Below, piece after piece: positions 7,889 through 21,479 of a DNA stretch of 39,322 nucleotides. The translations under genes and the position numbers were made by a program. The notes below the pieces were generated by a model. That model was not told the DNA's origin, ran no database searches, and was given only the letters and a program-made list of their open reading frames with translations. The DNA comes from Myxococcota bacterium (GTDB lineage Bacteria; Myxococcota_A; Polyangia; Polyangiales; JANWZI01), in contig JANWZI010000028.1 in assembly GCA_025054695.1 (NCBI GenBank), positions 1 to 39,322 on the forward strand. The letters run 5' to 3'. Every line of letters begins with the position of its first letter. The stretch's first letter is position 1.

Positions 7889-9196
7889 ATGGAACGAGCA
7901 TCAGAACGGGGATCGGCCCGAGGACACTTCGCGATCGTGCGTGGCGCTCTACTCGTCGTGGCGACGGGCTGGACGCCGAAGGCCCAGGCGGACGTGGTCC
8001 CGCTCTCGACGCTCGAGCGGGCCGCGCTCGAACGCGCGGGGCTCGAGGCGCTCGAGGCCGGCGAACGGGCGGCGCGGGCCGTGCTCGAACGGGCAGGCGC
8101 GAGTCGCCGCCCGCGCGTCGCGCTGAGCGCAGGATTGACGGCGTCTCCCGGAGGCGAGCTCGTACGGTTCGAAGAGGTTGGAGAAACGTGGCTCGTGCAG
8201 GGCACTCGCGGCATCCAGGATCCCGAGAGCCTCCTGCCGCAAGCGCGCTGGATGGCCGGCGTCGGGCTGCGTTGGGACGTGCTCGATTTTGGGCGGTCCG
8301 CGGCGGCGACCCGCGCAGCGCGCGCGGCGATCGAGGCGCGCGAGGCGGCCACGGCCATCGAGCGGGATCGGGTCGTACGCGGCGTTCGAGCGGCCTATCT
8401 CGCCTGGGTCGCGGCGACCGCCTCGGAGCGTCTGGCCGAGCAGCGTGCTCGAGCGGCGCGCGAGCGCCTCATGCGGCTCGAGGGACTCGTCCAATCCGGC
8501 GTACGACCGCCAGCGGACCTCGCGCCGGCGCGCGCCGACGAGACGCGCGCGCGACTCGAGCTCGTGCGCTCCCGGGGCGAGGTCGCCTTCGCTCGTCTCG
8601 CGGTCGCGGAGGCGGCCGGCGTCACGCTGGACGAAGCGAGCGTGCCCGACCTTTCGGTTCTGGACGCGAGCGGCGATGCGGAATCGACGGGCGCCGATGC
8701 GGGGCGTGAGCACGAACGGCGCGCGGAGGCTGCGTCCGCGATGGCCGACGCGCACGAACGCGCCAGCGGACCGCTCCTCTCCGTGAGCGGCGAACTGGGC
8801 CTGCGCGGCCAGATGCAGCACGTCTTTCCGGCGTATCGCGCGGAGCTGATCCTGAGCTGGCCCTTCGCCGACGGGGGCGAATCGGCGGCACGCGCCGAGG
8901 AAGCGCGAGCCCAGGCGCGGGAGGCCGCGGCGATGGCCCGCGCCGCGAGCGAGTCCCGGCAATTCGGCCGCGAGCGTGCCCGCGTCGAGCGGGCCCAGGC
9001 CGAGGAGCGCATCGCGGTCGCCACCGAGCTCGTCGAGGCCGCCGAGGCGGTGCGTCGCGAGGCCGAGCAGCGCTTCGAGCTCGGCGCGGGACGCATCGAG
9101 CAACTCGTCGAGGCCGACGCGCAACTCGCGGCGGCCCGCCTCGAGCTTCTGCTCGCGCGCGTCGCCCGCGCACGCGCGGTGCTCCTGCGGCCCTGA
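7889..9196 (+). CDS. TolC-family outer-membrane efflux channel
   Basis: Outer-membrane factor (435 residues) that would complete the tripartite exporter with the adaptor, ATPase and permease just upstream. A signal peptide ends near ...WTPKAQA-DVV (about residue 34). An internal GTG at 7937 would give a tighter signal peptide. Two outer-membrane efflux (OEP) repeats follow, each with long Ala/Glu/Arg-rich helices (ERDRVVRGVRAAYLAWVAATAS..., ESRQFGRERARVERAQAEER...) and beta strands (VGLRWDVLDFGRS, AELILSWPFADGG). RFELGAGRIEQLVEADAQL near the C-terminus is the typical TolC signature (rxxlGxxtxxdvLdAq). The stop is one base from the stop of the convergent TauE-like gene, leaving no room for a terminator between them. 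Confidence 0.85.
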   Translation: MERASERGSARGHFAIVRGALLVVATGWTPKAQADVVPLSTLERAALERAGLEALEAGERAARAVLERAGASRRPRVALSAGLTASPGGELVRFEEVGETWLVQGTRGIQDPESLLPQARWMAGVGLRWDVLDFGRSAAATRAARAAIEAREAATAIERDRVVRGVRAAYLAWVAATASERLAEQRARAARERLMRLEGLVQSGVRPPADLAPARADETRARLELVRSRGEVAFARLAVAEAAGVTLDEASVPDLSVLDASGDAESTGADAGREHERRAEAASAMADAHERASGPLLSVSGELGLRGQMQHVFPAYRAELILSWPFADGGESAARAEEARAQAREAAAMARAASESRQFGRERARVERAQAEERIAVATELVEAAEAVRREAEQRFELGAGRIEQLVEADAQLAAARLELLLARVARARAVLLRP

Positions 9197-9197
9197 G

Positions 9198-9923
9198 TCA
9201 GCGGGCGAGACCAGCCATCGCGAGAACGAGCGCGACGAGCAGCGTCGCCCACGTGACGCGGTGCGTCATGCGCTCGTCGATCCGGTCGCGCACGCGCCTG
9301 CCGAGAACGTTGCCGGTGAGGATGCTCGCGGCGAGCAGCGCGCTCGCGGCGAGCGTTTCGCGCGTAAGCCATCCGCCGAGTCCGTACGCCACGATGCGAC
9401 CGACGTGCGTGGCGGCGGCGGTCAGGGCGCTCGTGGCGACCAGCCGCGCGCCGCGCAGTCCGCAGGCGAGCAGCAGCGGCGTGAGGACGAGCTGACCGGC
9501 GCCCGACGTGGCGGTGAGCGCGCCTCCCAGCGCCGCGAGCAGCGCGAGCCTCGTCGTGCGAGGCTTCCAGACGAGCCAGCCAATCTCGCGCAGCAACGCG
9601 AGCCCCACCGCGGCGAGGAAGACCCAGCCGAGCACTTGTTCGGGAACGCTGACGGCGAGCCAACCGCCGAGGAACGCACCCGGCAGCGCCCCGGCCGCCA
9701 CGGCGCGACCGATGGTGCGGTCGATGCTCGCGCGGTCCGCCCACAAGCGATGCACGTTGCCGACGAGCAGCGCCGGCGCGGTGGCCGCGAGCGCCACGGC
9801 GGGCCGTTCGAGCAGGCCCAGCGAGACGACGAGGAGCATTCCGCCGCCGAGCCCGGCGATCGTGGTGAGCACACCGGCGAGCAAACCCAGAGCCGCGACC
9901 ACCGGAACGAGCGAGAGCGACAT
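9198..9923 (-). CDS. TauE/SafE (sulfite exporter-like) permease
   Basis: Integral membrane protein of 241 residues, DUF81/TauE-SafE family, with about 7-8 predicted TM segments in two related halves. The family glycine motif LLTTIAGLGGGMLLV is near the N-terminus, and LTATSGAGQLVLTPLLLACGL is the matching motif in the second half. Family members export sulfite, sulfoacetate or other small anions; the substrate cannot be read from sequence. ATG at 9923 (MSLSLVPVVAA) begins directly before TM1 and is preferred. ATG at 9971 would add a 16-residue charged leader. Confidence 0.85.
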   Translation of the reverse strand: MSLSLVPVVAALGLLAGVLTTIAGLGGGMLLVVSLGLLERPAVALAATAPALLVGNVHRLWADRASIDRTIGRAVAAGALPGAFLGGWLAVSVPEQVLGWVFLAAVGLALLREIGWLVWKPRTTRLALLAALGGALTATSGAGQLVLTPLLLACGLRGARLVATSALTAAATHVGRIVAYGLGGWLTRETLAASALLAASILTGNVLGRRVRDRIDERMTHRVTWATLLVALVLAMAGLAR

Positions 9924-10044
9924 GAACGCGATCAGGTATCCGAAACGTTCCCGATCGGCACGCCGCGCCATCGCCACCCCATCCCGGCATCGATTCGGCG
10001 GTTCGATCGCCCCCAGGTGCGTCGAGGCAGCAAACGCGTCGAAC

Positions 10045-10074
10045 GCCGAGTCCGAGCGCGAGCCGGAGCTCCGG
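10045..10074 (+). repeat. Period-6 GA-rich array, site B
   Basis: Five in-phase units: GCCGAG, TCCGAG, CGCGAG, CCGGAG, CTCCGG. Purine-rich on the + strand, as at the other sites. Short, so on its own it could be chance in GC-rich DNA. Confidence 0.4.
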
Positions 10075-10215
10075 CCGCGATTGAGCAACCTCACCCTCGC
10101 CCTCGGAACCCTCACGCGACCCGCATGTCCCCCAGGCGCATCGGCAGCGTGCACCGATGGCGCCGAATCCTCCCCTCGCTTCCCGCACGCATCGCGCGTC
10201 TCAACTCGTGCGCGC

Positions 10216-10244
10216 TCGACGTGCCCGATGCGCCTCGCTACCCT
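10216..10244 (+). promoter_or_regulatory. Candidate promoter of the giant ORF
   Basis: TCGACG, 17-base spacer, TACCCT. This resembles a sigma-70-type promoter with one mismatch in the -35 core and a weak -10. It would leave a leader of about 30 bases with GGAG at 10266-10269 before the ATG. Confidence 0.3.
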
Positions 10245-10279
10245 CAAGCATCCCGCTGCGTGCTCGGAGTACCGTCCCG

Positions 10280-15664
<5,385 letters not shown>

Positions 15665-15695
15665 GCGGTCGCGTCGCGCGCGCCGGAGCGATTCG

Positions 15696-16469
15696 TTGAA
15701 CGACCTGCGCGTCGTCGTCGTCCCGGCGCTCGTGGACAACTACGTCTACCTCGTGATCGACGAGGCGCGTCGATGCGCCGCCGTCGTCGATCCGTCGGAC
15801 GCGGAGCCAGTCCTCGTCGCGGCGTCACGCGAAAACGTCCGCATCACCGAGATCTGGGTCACGCACCACCACGCCGACCACACCGCAGGCATCCCGGATT
15901 TGTGCGAACGGGCACGCATCGAACGCGTGATCGGCAGTGCCTACGACGCCGAACGACGACGCATTTCCTTGCAAAACGAAATCGCCCGACCTGACCGTCC
16001 GTTCCGCTTCGGCTCCCACGCGGTGCGCGCCCTCGAGGTGCCCGGGCACACGCTCGGTGCGGTCGCCTATCACGTCGCAGACGACCTGTTCACCGGCGAC
16101 ACCCTCTTTGTCGCCGGATGCGGGCGTCTGTTCGAGGGAACCGCCGCGCAGATGGTCGACTCCCTGCGACGTCTGCGCGCGCTACCCGACGAGACCCGCG
16201 TGTGGTGCGGCCACGAGTACACCGTGGCCAATCTGTCGTTCGCGACGAGTTTGGAGCCTTCGCGCGCCGCATTGCGCGACGCGCTGCAATGCGCTCTTCG
16301 GGCGCGCGCCGCCGGGCAGCCCACCGTTCCGTCGACGCTCGCCTTCGAGCGCGCGTACAATCCGTTCCTGCGCTTCGACGCGCCCGAGCTGGCCGCTGGC
16401 CGCGACCCCATCGCGACGTTCGCGGCGTTGCGCGCGGCCAAGGACCGCTACGTTCCACCGGCCCTCTGA
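15696..16469 (+). CDS. gloB: Hydroxyacylglutathione hydrolase (glyoxalase II)
   Basis: Metallo-beta-lactamase-fold enzyme of 257 residues that hydrolyses S-lactoylglutathione to lactate and glutathione, completing methylglyoxal detoxification in the cytoplasm. The metal site is complete: THHHADHT (about residues 56-63), VPGHTLGAV, DLFTGDTLFVAGCGRLFEG and CGHEYT. The C-terminal substrate-binding domain (NLSFATSLEP..., ending AKDRYVPPAL) is also present, which separates it from generic MBL hydrolases. The start is TTG with GGAG seven bases upstream. It follows the giant ORF by 31 bases and may be co-transcribed, but there is no functional link to that gene. No glyoxalase I gene is in the window. 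Confidence 0.9.
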   Translation: MNDLRVVVVPALVDNYVYLVIDEARRCAAVVDPSDAEPVLVAASRENVRITEIWVTHHHADHTAGIPDLCERARIERVIGSAYDAERRRISLQNEIARPDRPFRFGSHAVRALEVPGHTLGAVAYHVADDLFTGDTLFVAGCGRLFEGTAAQMVDSLRRLRALPDETRVWCGHEYTVANLSFATSLEPSRAALRDALQCALRARAAGQPTVPSTLAFERAYNPFLRFDAPELAAGRDPIATFAALRAAKDRYVPPAL

Positions 16470-16509
16470 CAGCGCCGTTCCGGTCGGTGGATCGTACGGA
16501 CCGAAGTGG

Positions 16510-16557
16510 CGAGTCCGACTCCGAGCCCGAGTCCGAGTCCGAAGTCGGGCCCGGGCC
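16510..16557 (+). repeat. Period-6 GA-rich array, site C
   Basis: Eight in-phase units: CGAGTC, CGACTC, CGAGCC, CGAGTC, CGAGTC, CGAAGT, CGGGCC, CGGGCC. It lies between the convergent 3' ends of gloB and the propeller lipoprotein gene. Purine-rich on the + strand. On the minus strand a shadow frame would read Gly-Leu repeats. Confidence 0.65.
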
Positions 16558-16626
16558 CTACGATCGAGCCGCGCGTGCGGCCTGCTTCGCGCGAGTCCCT
16601 TCGACCGACGCGGAGCGAGTCCCCTA

Positions 16627-18501
16627 TCAGTACAGATTGGGATAACAGCGACCGTCGATACAGAACTCGCCCCCGCAGTCGGCATTCGTCGTGCACGTCA
16701 TCCGCTCGATGCGGGTCGCCCACTGCGGAATGTGGTTGCCGGTGTCGATCTCCTGGAACGGCAATCGGAACGCGGCCGCCGACGGATCGCGGCCCGCGCG
16801 GGCTTCCTCGGGCCGGATCGCGGCCATCCAGAGCTGCGTGATCTGATTGTCGCCGTACCGCAGACCGAATGCGCGGCGACTCGACCACGACAGCCAGAAC
16901 AGGGGTTGGCCGCGATCCACGTAGGCCGTCGGATCCCACTTGGGCCAGCTATCGGCGAGTCCGTCGGCACGGTCGAGCCGCAGCACGATGGAGCCGTCGT
17001 TGGAGACGAGCCAGAGCTGCGCGTCCGGCACGCCCGCGCTCATCGAGTCCGATCCCCCCATGGAGTTCGTGTTCGACGGCGAACGATTGAACACGATCCA
17101 TTCGCCGTCCGGGGAATACGCCGGATAGTAGTTGTTTTGCCCCGGCGTCTCGACGAGGGTGGGCCCCACGGTCCAGCCGCCCGCGCCGTCGGCGTCGAGG
17201 CGCACGAGGCGTCCGCCGACGATGCCCGGCATGTCCGCGACGGGACCGAACGACGGTGAGTCGTGCCGCGCGAAGACGATGTGCCGTCCATTCGGTGACC
17301 AGTCCGGCATGGAGGCCGGGCCGCCGCCCAGGCGGTCGACCACCACGACCCCGCTCGTCGCGTCGAGGATCTGCAGGCCGGCGAGACCGCTCTGCACGAT
17401 TTGCCGCGTGTCGGGGCTGAATGAGCTGAAATTCCGCTGGCTCGGGAAGCCGACCCCGCCCGCTCCGAGTGCGAAGATGCGCCCGCGAGATGCGACGTCG
17501 AAGACCTGGAAGGTCGTCGTCGGGATGTCGGTGCCGACGCCGATGCGCGTGCCGTCGCGGGACAGCGCGTGGCAGCCGACGCACATGAACGCGCCCGTTC
17601 GCGCTCGGTCGATGAACGTCTCGGCGCTGCGTCCACGCCGCCCCCACTCGTAACGCTTGATCGTGCCGCTGGTGGCCGCCCAGTAATACAGGCCGCCCGT
17701 GATGTCCTCCTCGGCGAACGTCATCTCGCGTGCCGGAGCGCGCCCTACGCGGCTCCCATCGGAGCCCGACAGACGCACTCGGATGGGGCCCTGCCCTCGC
17801 GCCGCGGCCGCGAGCGCGTCCCACGTCTCTTCGTTCGGCGTGTAGATGCACCCCCCTCCGACGGACTCCGGACAGCCGAAGTAGACGCGAATGCGCCCCG
17901 TCGGAATCTCGAAATCGAGCTCGAAGACGCTCGCGCCGCCCGTGCGGTAATGGAACTCCAGCTCGCGCATGTTGGGCGGAACCACCACGCCGTCGTCCGG
18001 ATAGACGAGTTGCGGGGCACGGCTCGGGTCCTCCGTCCCACCGAACATGTCCGGCGCCCCCGGCGGCGCGCTCGGATCGACGATCACCCGATCCATCTGG
18101 AGCGTGAGGCTCGTCTGCCCGCGCAGGGCGCCCATCTGTGCGATGACCACCGTCCGGCCGGCCAATCCCGAGGCGATGAAGCGGTTGCCTGTGAATGTGC
18201 CGAGGGCCGGGTTGGACAGCGACCACGTCGATTCGGTGGTGACTTCGCGCTCGCCCAGGAACGCTCGATATTCGATTTCGAGCGTCACACCCTCGGTCAA
18301 GCGGACGACGTGATCGGCCGGCTCGATGCGCAGATCCCCGCTGGGAGCCGGCGCATCGGACGCGTCGTAACCTACGTCCGCATCGCGCATGGTCGTCCGT
18401 CGATCCTCGCCACGCCGACCGCTGCACGCGGTGAGCGGCAACGCGACCAGCAAGAGGAACCGAAGCGCGAACCGAGAACCAACGACGACGCGGTACTGCA
18501 T
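16627..18501 (-). CDS. Beta-propeller (PD40/TolB-like) lipoprotein with one CxxCH motif
   Basis: Exported lipoprotein of 624 residues. The signal peptide FALRFLLLVALPLTAC gives a lipobox (LTAC) near residue 26, followed by a charged Asp-rich linker. Residues about 55-150 look like an Ig-like (BIG) domain (VTLEIEYRAFLGEREVTTESTWSLSNPALG...). PD40/TolB-like blades occupy the rest (SFSPDTRQIV, DWSPNGRHIVFARH, AYSPDGEWIVFNR). A single haem-type motif CVGCH (Cys307, Cys310, His311) sits between domains. The C-terminus ends in a Cys module (TTNADCGGEFCIDGRC) like that in the FG-GAP protein. The ATG has a good GAGGAG seven bases upstream. Function unknown; attachment to the outer membrane and redox or sensing roles are inference. 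Confidence 0.85.
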   Translation of the reverse strand: MQYRVVVGSRFALRFLLLVALPLTACSGRRGEDRRTTMRDADVGYDASDAPAPSGDLRIEPADHVVRLTEGVTLEIEYRAFLGEREVTTESTWSLSNPALGTFTGNRFIASGLAGRTVVIAQMGALRGQTSLTLQMDRVIVDPSAPPGAPDMFGGTEDPSRAPQLVYPDDGVVVPPNMRELEFHYRTGGASVFELDFEIPTGRIRVYFGCPESVGGGCIYTPNEETWDALAAAARGQGPIRVRLSGSDGSRVGRAPAREMTFAEEDITGGLYYWAATSGTIKRYEWGRRGRSAETFIDRARTGAFMCVGCHALSRDGTRIGVGTDIPTTTFQVFDVASRGRIFALGAGGVGFPSQRNFSSFSPDTRQIVQSGLAGLQILDATSGVVVVDRLGGGPASMPDWSPNGRHIVFARHDSPSFGPVADMPGIVGGRLVRLDADGAGGWTVGPTLVETPGQNNYYPAYSPDGEWIVFNRSPSNTNSMGGSDSMSAGVPDAQLWLVSNDGSIVLRLDRADGLADSWPKWDPTAYVDRGQPLFWLSWSSRRAFGLRYGDNQITQLWMAAIRPEEARAGRDPSAAAFRLPFQEIDTGNHIPQWATRIERMTCTTNADCGGEFCIDGRCYPNLY

Positions 18502-18877
18502 GGCACGACTCCTCGAGCGGACGAGGGTACGGTGCGTGTGAGTGGCCCCGGAAGCGGCGTCGGCGGGGCTTCTGAGAGCTATCTCACGTTCGATCGCGCC
18601 CCGCCCCGACCCCGAGGCCGCGTCCGAAACCGCACGACACGTGACTCGATGGCGGAAGCGAAACCTTCGAGTCCGAGCCGAGTCGAACCCCGAGCGTGAG
18701 CCTTCGACGGACTCCGACGAGCCGACCCGCCATCGAGCGACCCACCCGCCGCTTCTCGAGCTCCCGCCGGCGCGATTGCACCGGGTGCCGACCCTCGGCT
18801 GCATCCGTAAGTTGACGGGGAGCCCGTCGAGACGAGACGGTGGGCGCGTGTCGATCGTCCGCGCGTCGCACCGTTCG
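18502..18877. other. Divergent intergenic region with weak hexamer arrays
   Basis: About 376 bases between the propeller lipoprotein gene (minus) and the M23 peptidase gene (plus). It contains the GAGGAG ribosome site of the former, two short, imperfect period-6 blocks (18605-18634 and about 18666-18720), and an isolated TTGACG at 18812-18817 with no good -10 partner. Nothing else is recognised. Confidence 0.45.
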
Positions 18878-20236
18878 ATGGGCACGCGGGTACGCGTCGT
18901 CCTCGTCGTCGCGACGTGCGCGCTCTGCGTCGCGCCGGCGTCCGTGCTCGCCGATTCGCCCCTCTGGTCCCTGCGTCGCCGACCGGGCCTCGTGGCCAAC
19001 CACCTGCTCGCGGCCATCGTCGAGCCGTCCGCGTGGCCCCCTGAGCCGCCCTCCCCGGCACTCTCGGCCGTCGGCACCGAGCGGCTCGCGCGCGCCCTGG
19101 AGGAGGTGTGCGGTCCGATGCCCGGAGCGCGGGAGCAGCGCTACGCGGCGTGGATCCTCGAGGCGGCGCACGCCTGGGACATCGATCCGTTCCTGCTCGG
19201 CGCGCTCGCCTACCGGATGGGGCGTTGCCGTCCGGACGCCCGGGAGTCGGGCGGGCTCGGGCTGACGTCGCTGCGGCGCGAGATGTACGCCGACCACCTG
19301 CGGGGCGGACAACTTCGTTTCCACGTCGAACGGAACGGGCGCTGGGTCGAACGGATCCTGCGCGTCGATCGGTTCCCGTTCGCCGAGCCGCGCCTGCTGC
19401 GCGCCCAGGAAAACCTCTACTTCGCCGGAGCGGTGCTCGCGATGTGGCGCGCCCAGGAAGCGTCCGTTCACAGGCGGCTTCCCGCTCAAGCCGCGCACCG
19501 GCACTTCGTCTCGCACTTCGTGTGGGGCGACCGCGTACGCAGCCACTGGCAGGAAAGCCAGATCCTCACCGACCGCAGGCGCCTGCTCGAGGCCTACGGA
19601 GTCCACCGCCCTCCCGTCTTGCACCGATTCGGGCTCGCGCTGCGCGCCCCTCTCGACGGGGCACCGCGCGTCGTGCTCAGCGGTCTCGGCGAGGGCCGCC
19701 AGGACGGCGCGCGCCGCCATCGGGGCGTCGATCTCGATTCGCTGCCCGGCGAGCCGGTGCGCGCGATCGCCGACGGGCGCGTCACGTTCGCCGGCGTGGA
19801 CCTGCCGGGCGGCGAGCACCGCAACCTGCGTCGCGACGAGTACGACCTCGTGTCCCGATCGCGACTCGGCCCTGGAGGACGCTACGTCTGCGTGCAGCAC
19901 GAGACCGAGGACGGCCGATGGCTGCGTAGCTGTTCCATGCATCTGGAGGCGGTCGAGGTCGAGTGGGGACAGCGCGTGCGAGCGGGCGACCGGTTGGGCA
20001 CGGTGGGCCGCACGGGCATGCAGGACTCGGCCGCGCACCTGCACTTCGAACTGCAAGACGCCTCGGGCCTGCTCGACCCCGCCGAGCACCTGCAAGGACT
20101 GCTGCTCGGACGGGGGGCCGAGGCGGCCGAGCGCGCTCTGCGACGGCAGCCCCCACGGGGGACGAGCGCCGTGCGTACGGCGGATTCGGGCGGCGACGAG
20201 CCGTCCCGGGCCGACCCAGGCGAGCCGGTCGGGTGA
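18878..20236 (+). CDS. M23 (LytM-type) metallopeptidase with degenerate transglycosylase-like N-terminus
   Basis: Exported 452-residue protein with signal peptide VRVVLVVATCALCVAPASVLA. The C-terminal M23 domain is complete: HRGVDLD (His281, Asp285), a beta-rich core (VRAIADGRVTFAGV), SCSMHLEAV, GTVGRTG and HLHFE (His387, His389). These are the zinc ligands and catalytic residues of LytM peptidases that cleave peptidoglycan cross-links. Residues about 95-230 resemble a soluble lytic transglycosylase in layout (IDPFLLGALAYRM...ESGGLGLTSL...LLRAQENLYFAGAVLAMW), but the catalytic Glu of ALxxxES is replaced by Met114, so this half is probably inactive or a binding module. GTG at 18848 is an alternative start, adding 10 residues. 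Likely acts in periplasmic cell-wall remodelling. Confidence 0.8.
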   Translation: MGTRVRVVLVVATCALCVAPASVLADSPLWSLRRRPGLVANHLLAAIVEPSAWPPEPPSPALSAVGTERLARALEEVCGPMPGAREQRYAAWILEAAHAWDIDPFLLGALAYRMGRCRPDARESGGLGLTSLRREMYADHLRGGQLRFHVERNGRWVERILRVDRFPFAEPRLLRAQENLYFAGAVLAMWRAQEASVHRRLPAQAAHRHFVSHFVWGDRVRSHWQESQILTDRRRLLEAYGVHRPPVLHRFGLALRAPLDGAPRVVLSGLGEGRQDGARRHRGVDLDSLPGEPVRAIADGRVTFAGVDLPGGEHRNLRRDEYDLVSRSRLGPGGRYVCVQHETEDGRWLRSCSMHLEAVEVEWGQRVRAGDRLGTVGRTGMQDSAAHLHFELQDASGLLDPAEHLQGLLLGRGAEAAERALRRQPPRGTSAVRTADSGGDEPSRADPGEPVG

Positions 20237-20286
20237 TCTGGCGGGCTCGGTGTGGGCCCGCGGTTCGGACGCGGGCGCAGAAGCCA

Positions 20287-20316
20287 GCTCGGACCGGACT
20301 TCGACCCGAACCCGCA
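20287..20316 (+). repeat. Period-6 array, site E (weak)
   Basis: Five in-phase units: GCTCGG, ACCGGA, CTTCGA, CCCGAA, CCCGCA. It resembles the stronger arrays but is degenerate. Confidence 0.3.
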
Positions 20317-20349
20317 CGCGCGATCGCCGTTGCCGTCGGGGATCCGTCC

Positions 20350-20378
20350 TTGACCGCCCCGGAGACGGGAACTTACCC
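20350..20378 (+). promoter_or_regulatory. Candidate promoter of the FHA-DUF4388 gene
   Basis: TTGACC, 17-base spacer, TTACCC. The -35 is good and the -10 is weak. A 5-bp inverted repeat (CTTAC-N7-GTAAG, 20372-20388) overlaps the -10 and could be an operator. Transcription would start about 30 bases before the ATG. Confidence 0.4.
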
Positions 20379-20414
20379 TTGTTGTAAGCGCTGCGCGCAG
20401 CGCGGCGTGTGGCG

Positions 20415-21380
20415 ATGGATCCCCGCGCGTCCAGGATGAATCCCCCTTCGCCCCCGCGACCGGCCAAGGCGTACGCGCTGCGCTTCATTTCCGGGAAGTA
20501 TCAGGGCGGCGAGTTTCCGTTGCCGTCGCAGGGCGAAATCCTCATCGGGCGCTCGAGCGAGCTCGACATGGTGCTCGTCGAGGACATGGTCAGCCGTCGG
20601 CACGCCAAGATCACGGTGGTCGGCCCCGACGAGATCTACATTCAGGACCTCGACTCGACGAACGGCAGCTTCGTGAACGGCGAGAAGATCAAGCGCGTTC
20701 GTCTCAACGAAGGGGACCGGATCCTCGTGGGCACGAGCATCATCAAGCTCGTGGCGACGGAGGTCGCGTCCACCGACGTCGGCGAAGCGCGCGCGAGGCT
20801 CTCGGACGTCGCCGCCGAGCGCCGCACCTCGCAGGTGCGGACGATGACGGGCAGCATCGCCGAGGTTCCGATCCCGGACCTGCTGCAGCTCTTTTCGGCG
20901 TCGAAGAAAAGCGGCGTACTGGCCGTTCGCACCGACCGCGACGTCGGTCGCATCTATCTCGACCGCGGGGTCGTGGTCTACGCGACGATCAACGAGAACA
21001 TCGACGTGCCCCCACTCAAGGCGTTCGTGCGGATTCTGACTTGGGAACAGGGCACGTTCGAGATGGAGCCCCCGGAGGCGCGCGAGTTCGACGAGCCGCT
21101 GACGATGGGCACCGAGGCGCTGCTCATGGAGGCGATGCGCCAGATCGACGAGGTGCGCCGTCTGGGCCCGGACATGCCGCCGATGACGGCGCACCTCGCG
21201 GTGGCCTCGCCGCTCGTGCCGCCGCTACGCGATCTGTCGCCCGAGGAACTCGACGTGCTCCAGCTCGCGTTCAACTACGGGCACGTCGAAACGATCCTCA
21301 ACAAGAGCCTGGCGACCGACCTCGAAACGAGCGAGATCGTCGTCAAGCTCTTGCGCGCGGGCTACCTGCGCGTGGAATGA
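20415..21380 (+). CDS. FHA domain and DUF4388 (PATAN) protein
   Basis: Cytoplasmic signalling protein of about 321 residues. The FHA domain (about 20-115) shows GEILIGRSS, VSRRHAKI and DLDSTNGSFVNG, which bind phosphothreonine; FHA domains usually read Ser/Thr kinase output. A DUF4388/PATAN domain (about 140-245) follows: GSIAEVPIPDLLQLFSASKKSGVLAV, GRIYLDRGVVVYA, FVRILTWEQGTFEM. The C-terminus (LSPEELDVLQLAFNYGHVETILNKS...) looks like a winged-helix segment. ATG (MDPRASR) was chosen; GTG at 20409 or ATG at 20436 are possible, and no start has a clear ribosome site. This combination is typical of Myxococcota. The gene precedes a PilZ gene by about 100 bases. Confidence 0.88.
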   Translation: MDPRASRMNPPSPPRPAKAYALRFISGKYQGGEFPLPSQGEILIGRSSELDMVLVEDMVSRRHAKITVVGPDEIYIQDLDSTNGSFVNGEKIKRVRLNEGDRILVGTSIIKLVATEVASTDVGEARARLSDVAAERRTSQVRTMTGSIAEVPIPDLLQLFSASKKSGVLAVRTDRDVGRIYLDRGVVVYATINENIDVPPLKAFVRILTWEQGTFEMEPPEAREFDEPLTMGTEALLMEAMRQIDEVRRLGPDMPPMTAHLAVASPLVPPLRDLSPEELDVLQLAFNYGHVETILNKSLATDLETSEIVVKLLRAGYLRVE

Positions 21381-21463
21381 CCGCGGCCCCGCGCGATGCG
21401 CGCGCTTCTGGGCCGCGCGCCGGAGTCGGCACCGTGAGCCCTGCGGGCCCTGCGCGCAGCTCG

Positions 21464-21472
21464 TGGTAGTCT
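21464..21472 (+). promoter_or_regulatory. Putative extended -10 of the PilZ gene (leaderless)
   Basis: TGGTAGTCT fits TGnTAnnnT and ends 7 bases before the ATG, so the transcript would start at or next to the start codon. No Shine-Dalgarno sequence is present upstream, which fits a leaderless message. Confidence 0.4.
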
Positions 21473-21479
21473 GTGTCGC

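Larger units (their letters stand above)
9924..10279. other. Divergent intergenic region
   Basis: 356 bases between the TauE-like gene (minus) and the giant Cys-rich ORF (plus). It holds a short period-6 array (10045-10074) and one candidate promoter for the + gene (10216-10244). The GTG/ATG-led extensions of both flanking genes into this gap look like shadow frames, not protein. Confidence 0.5.
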
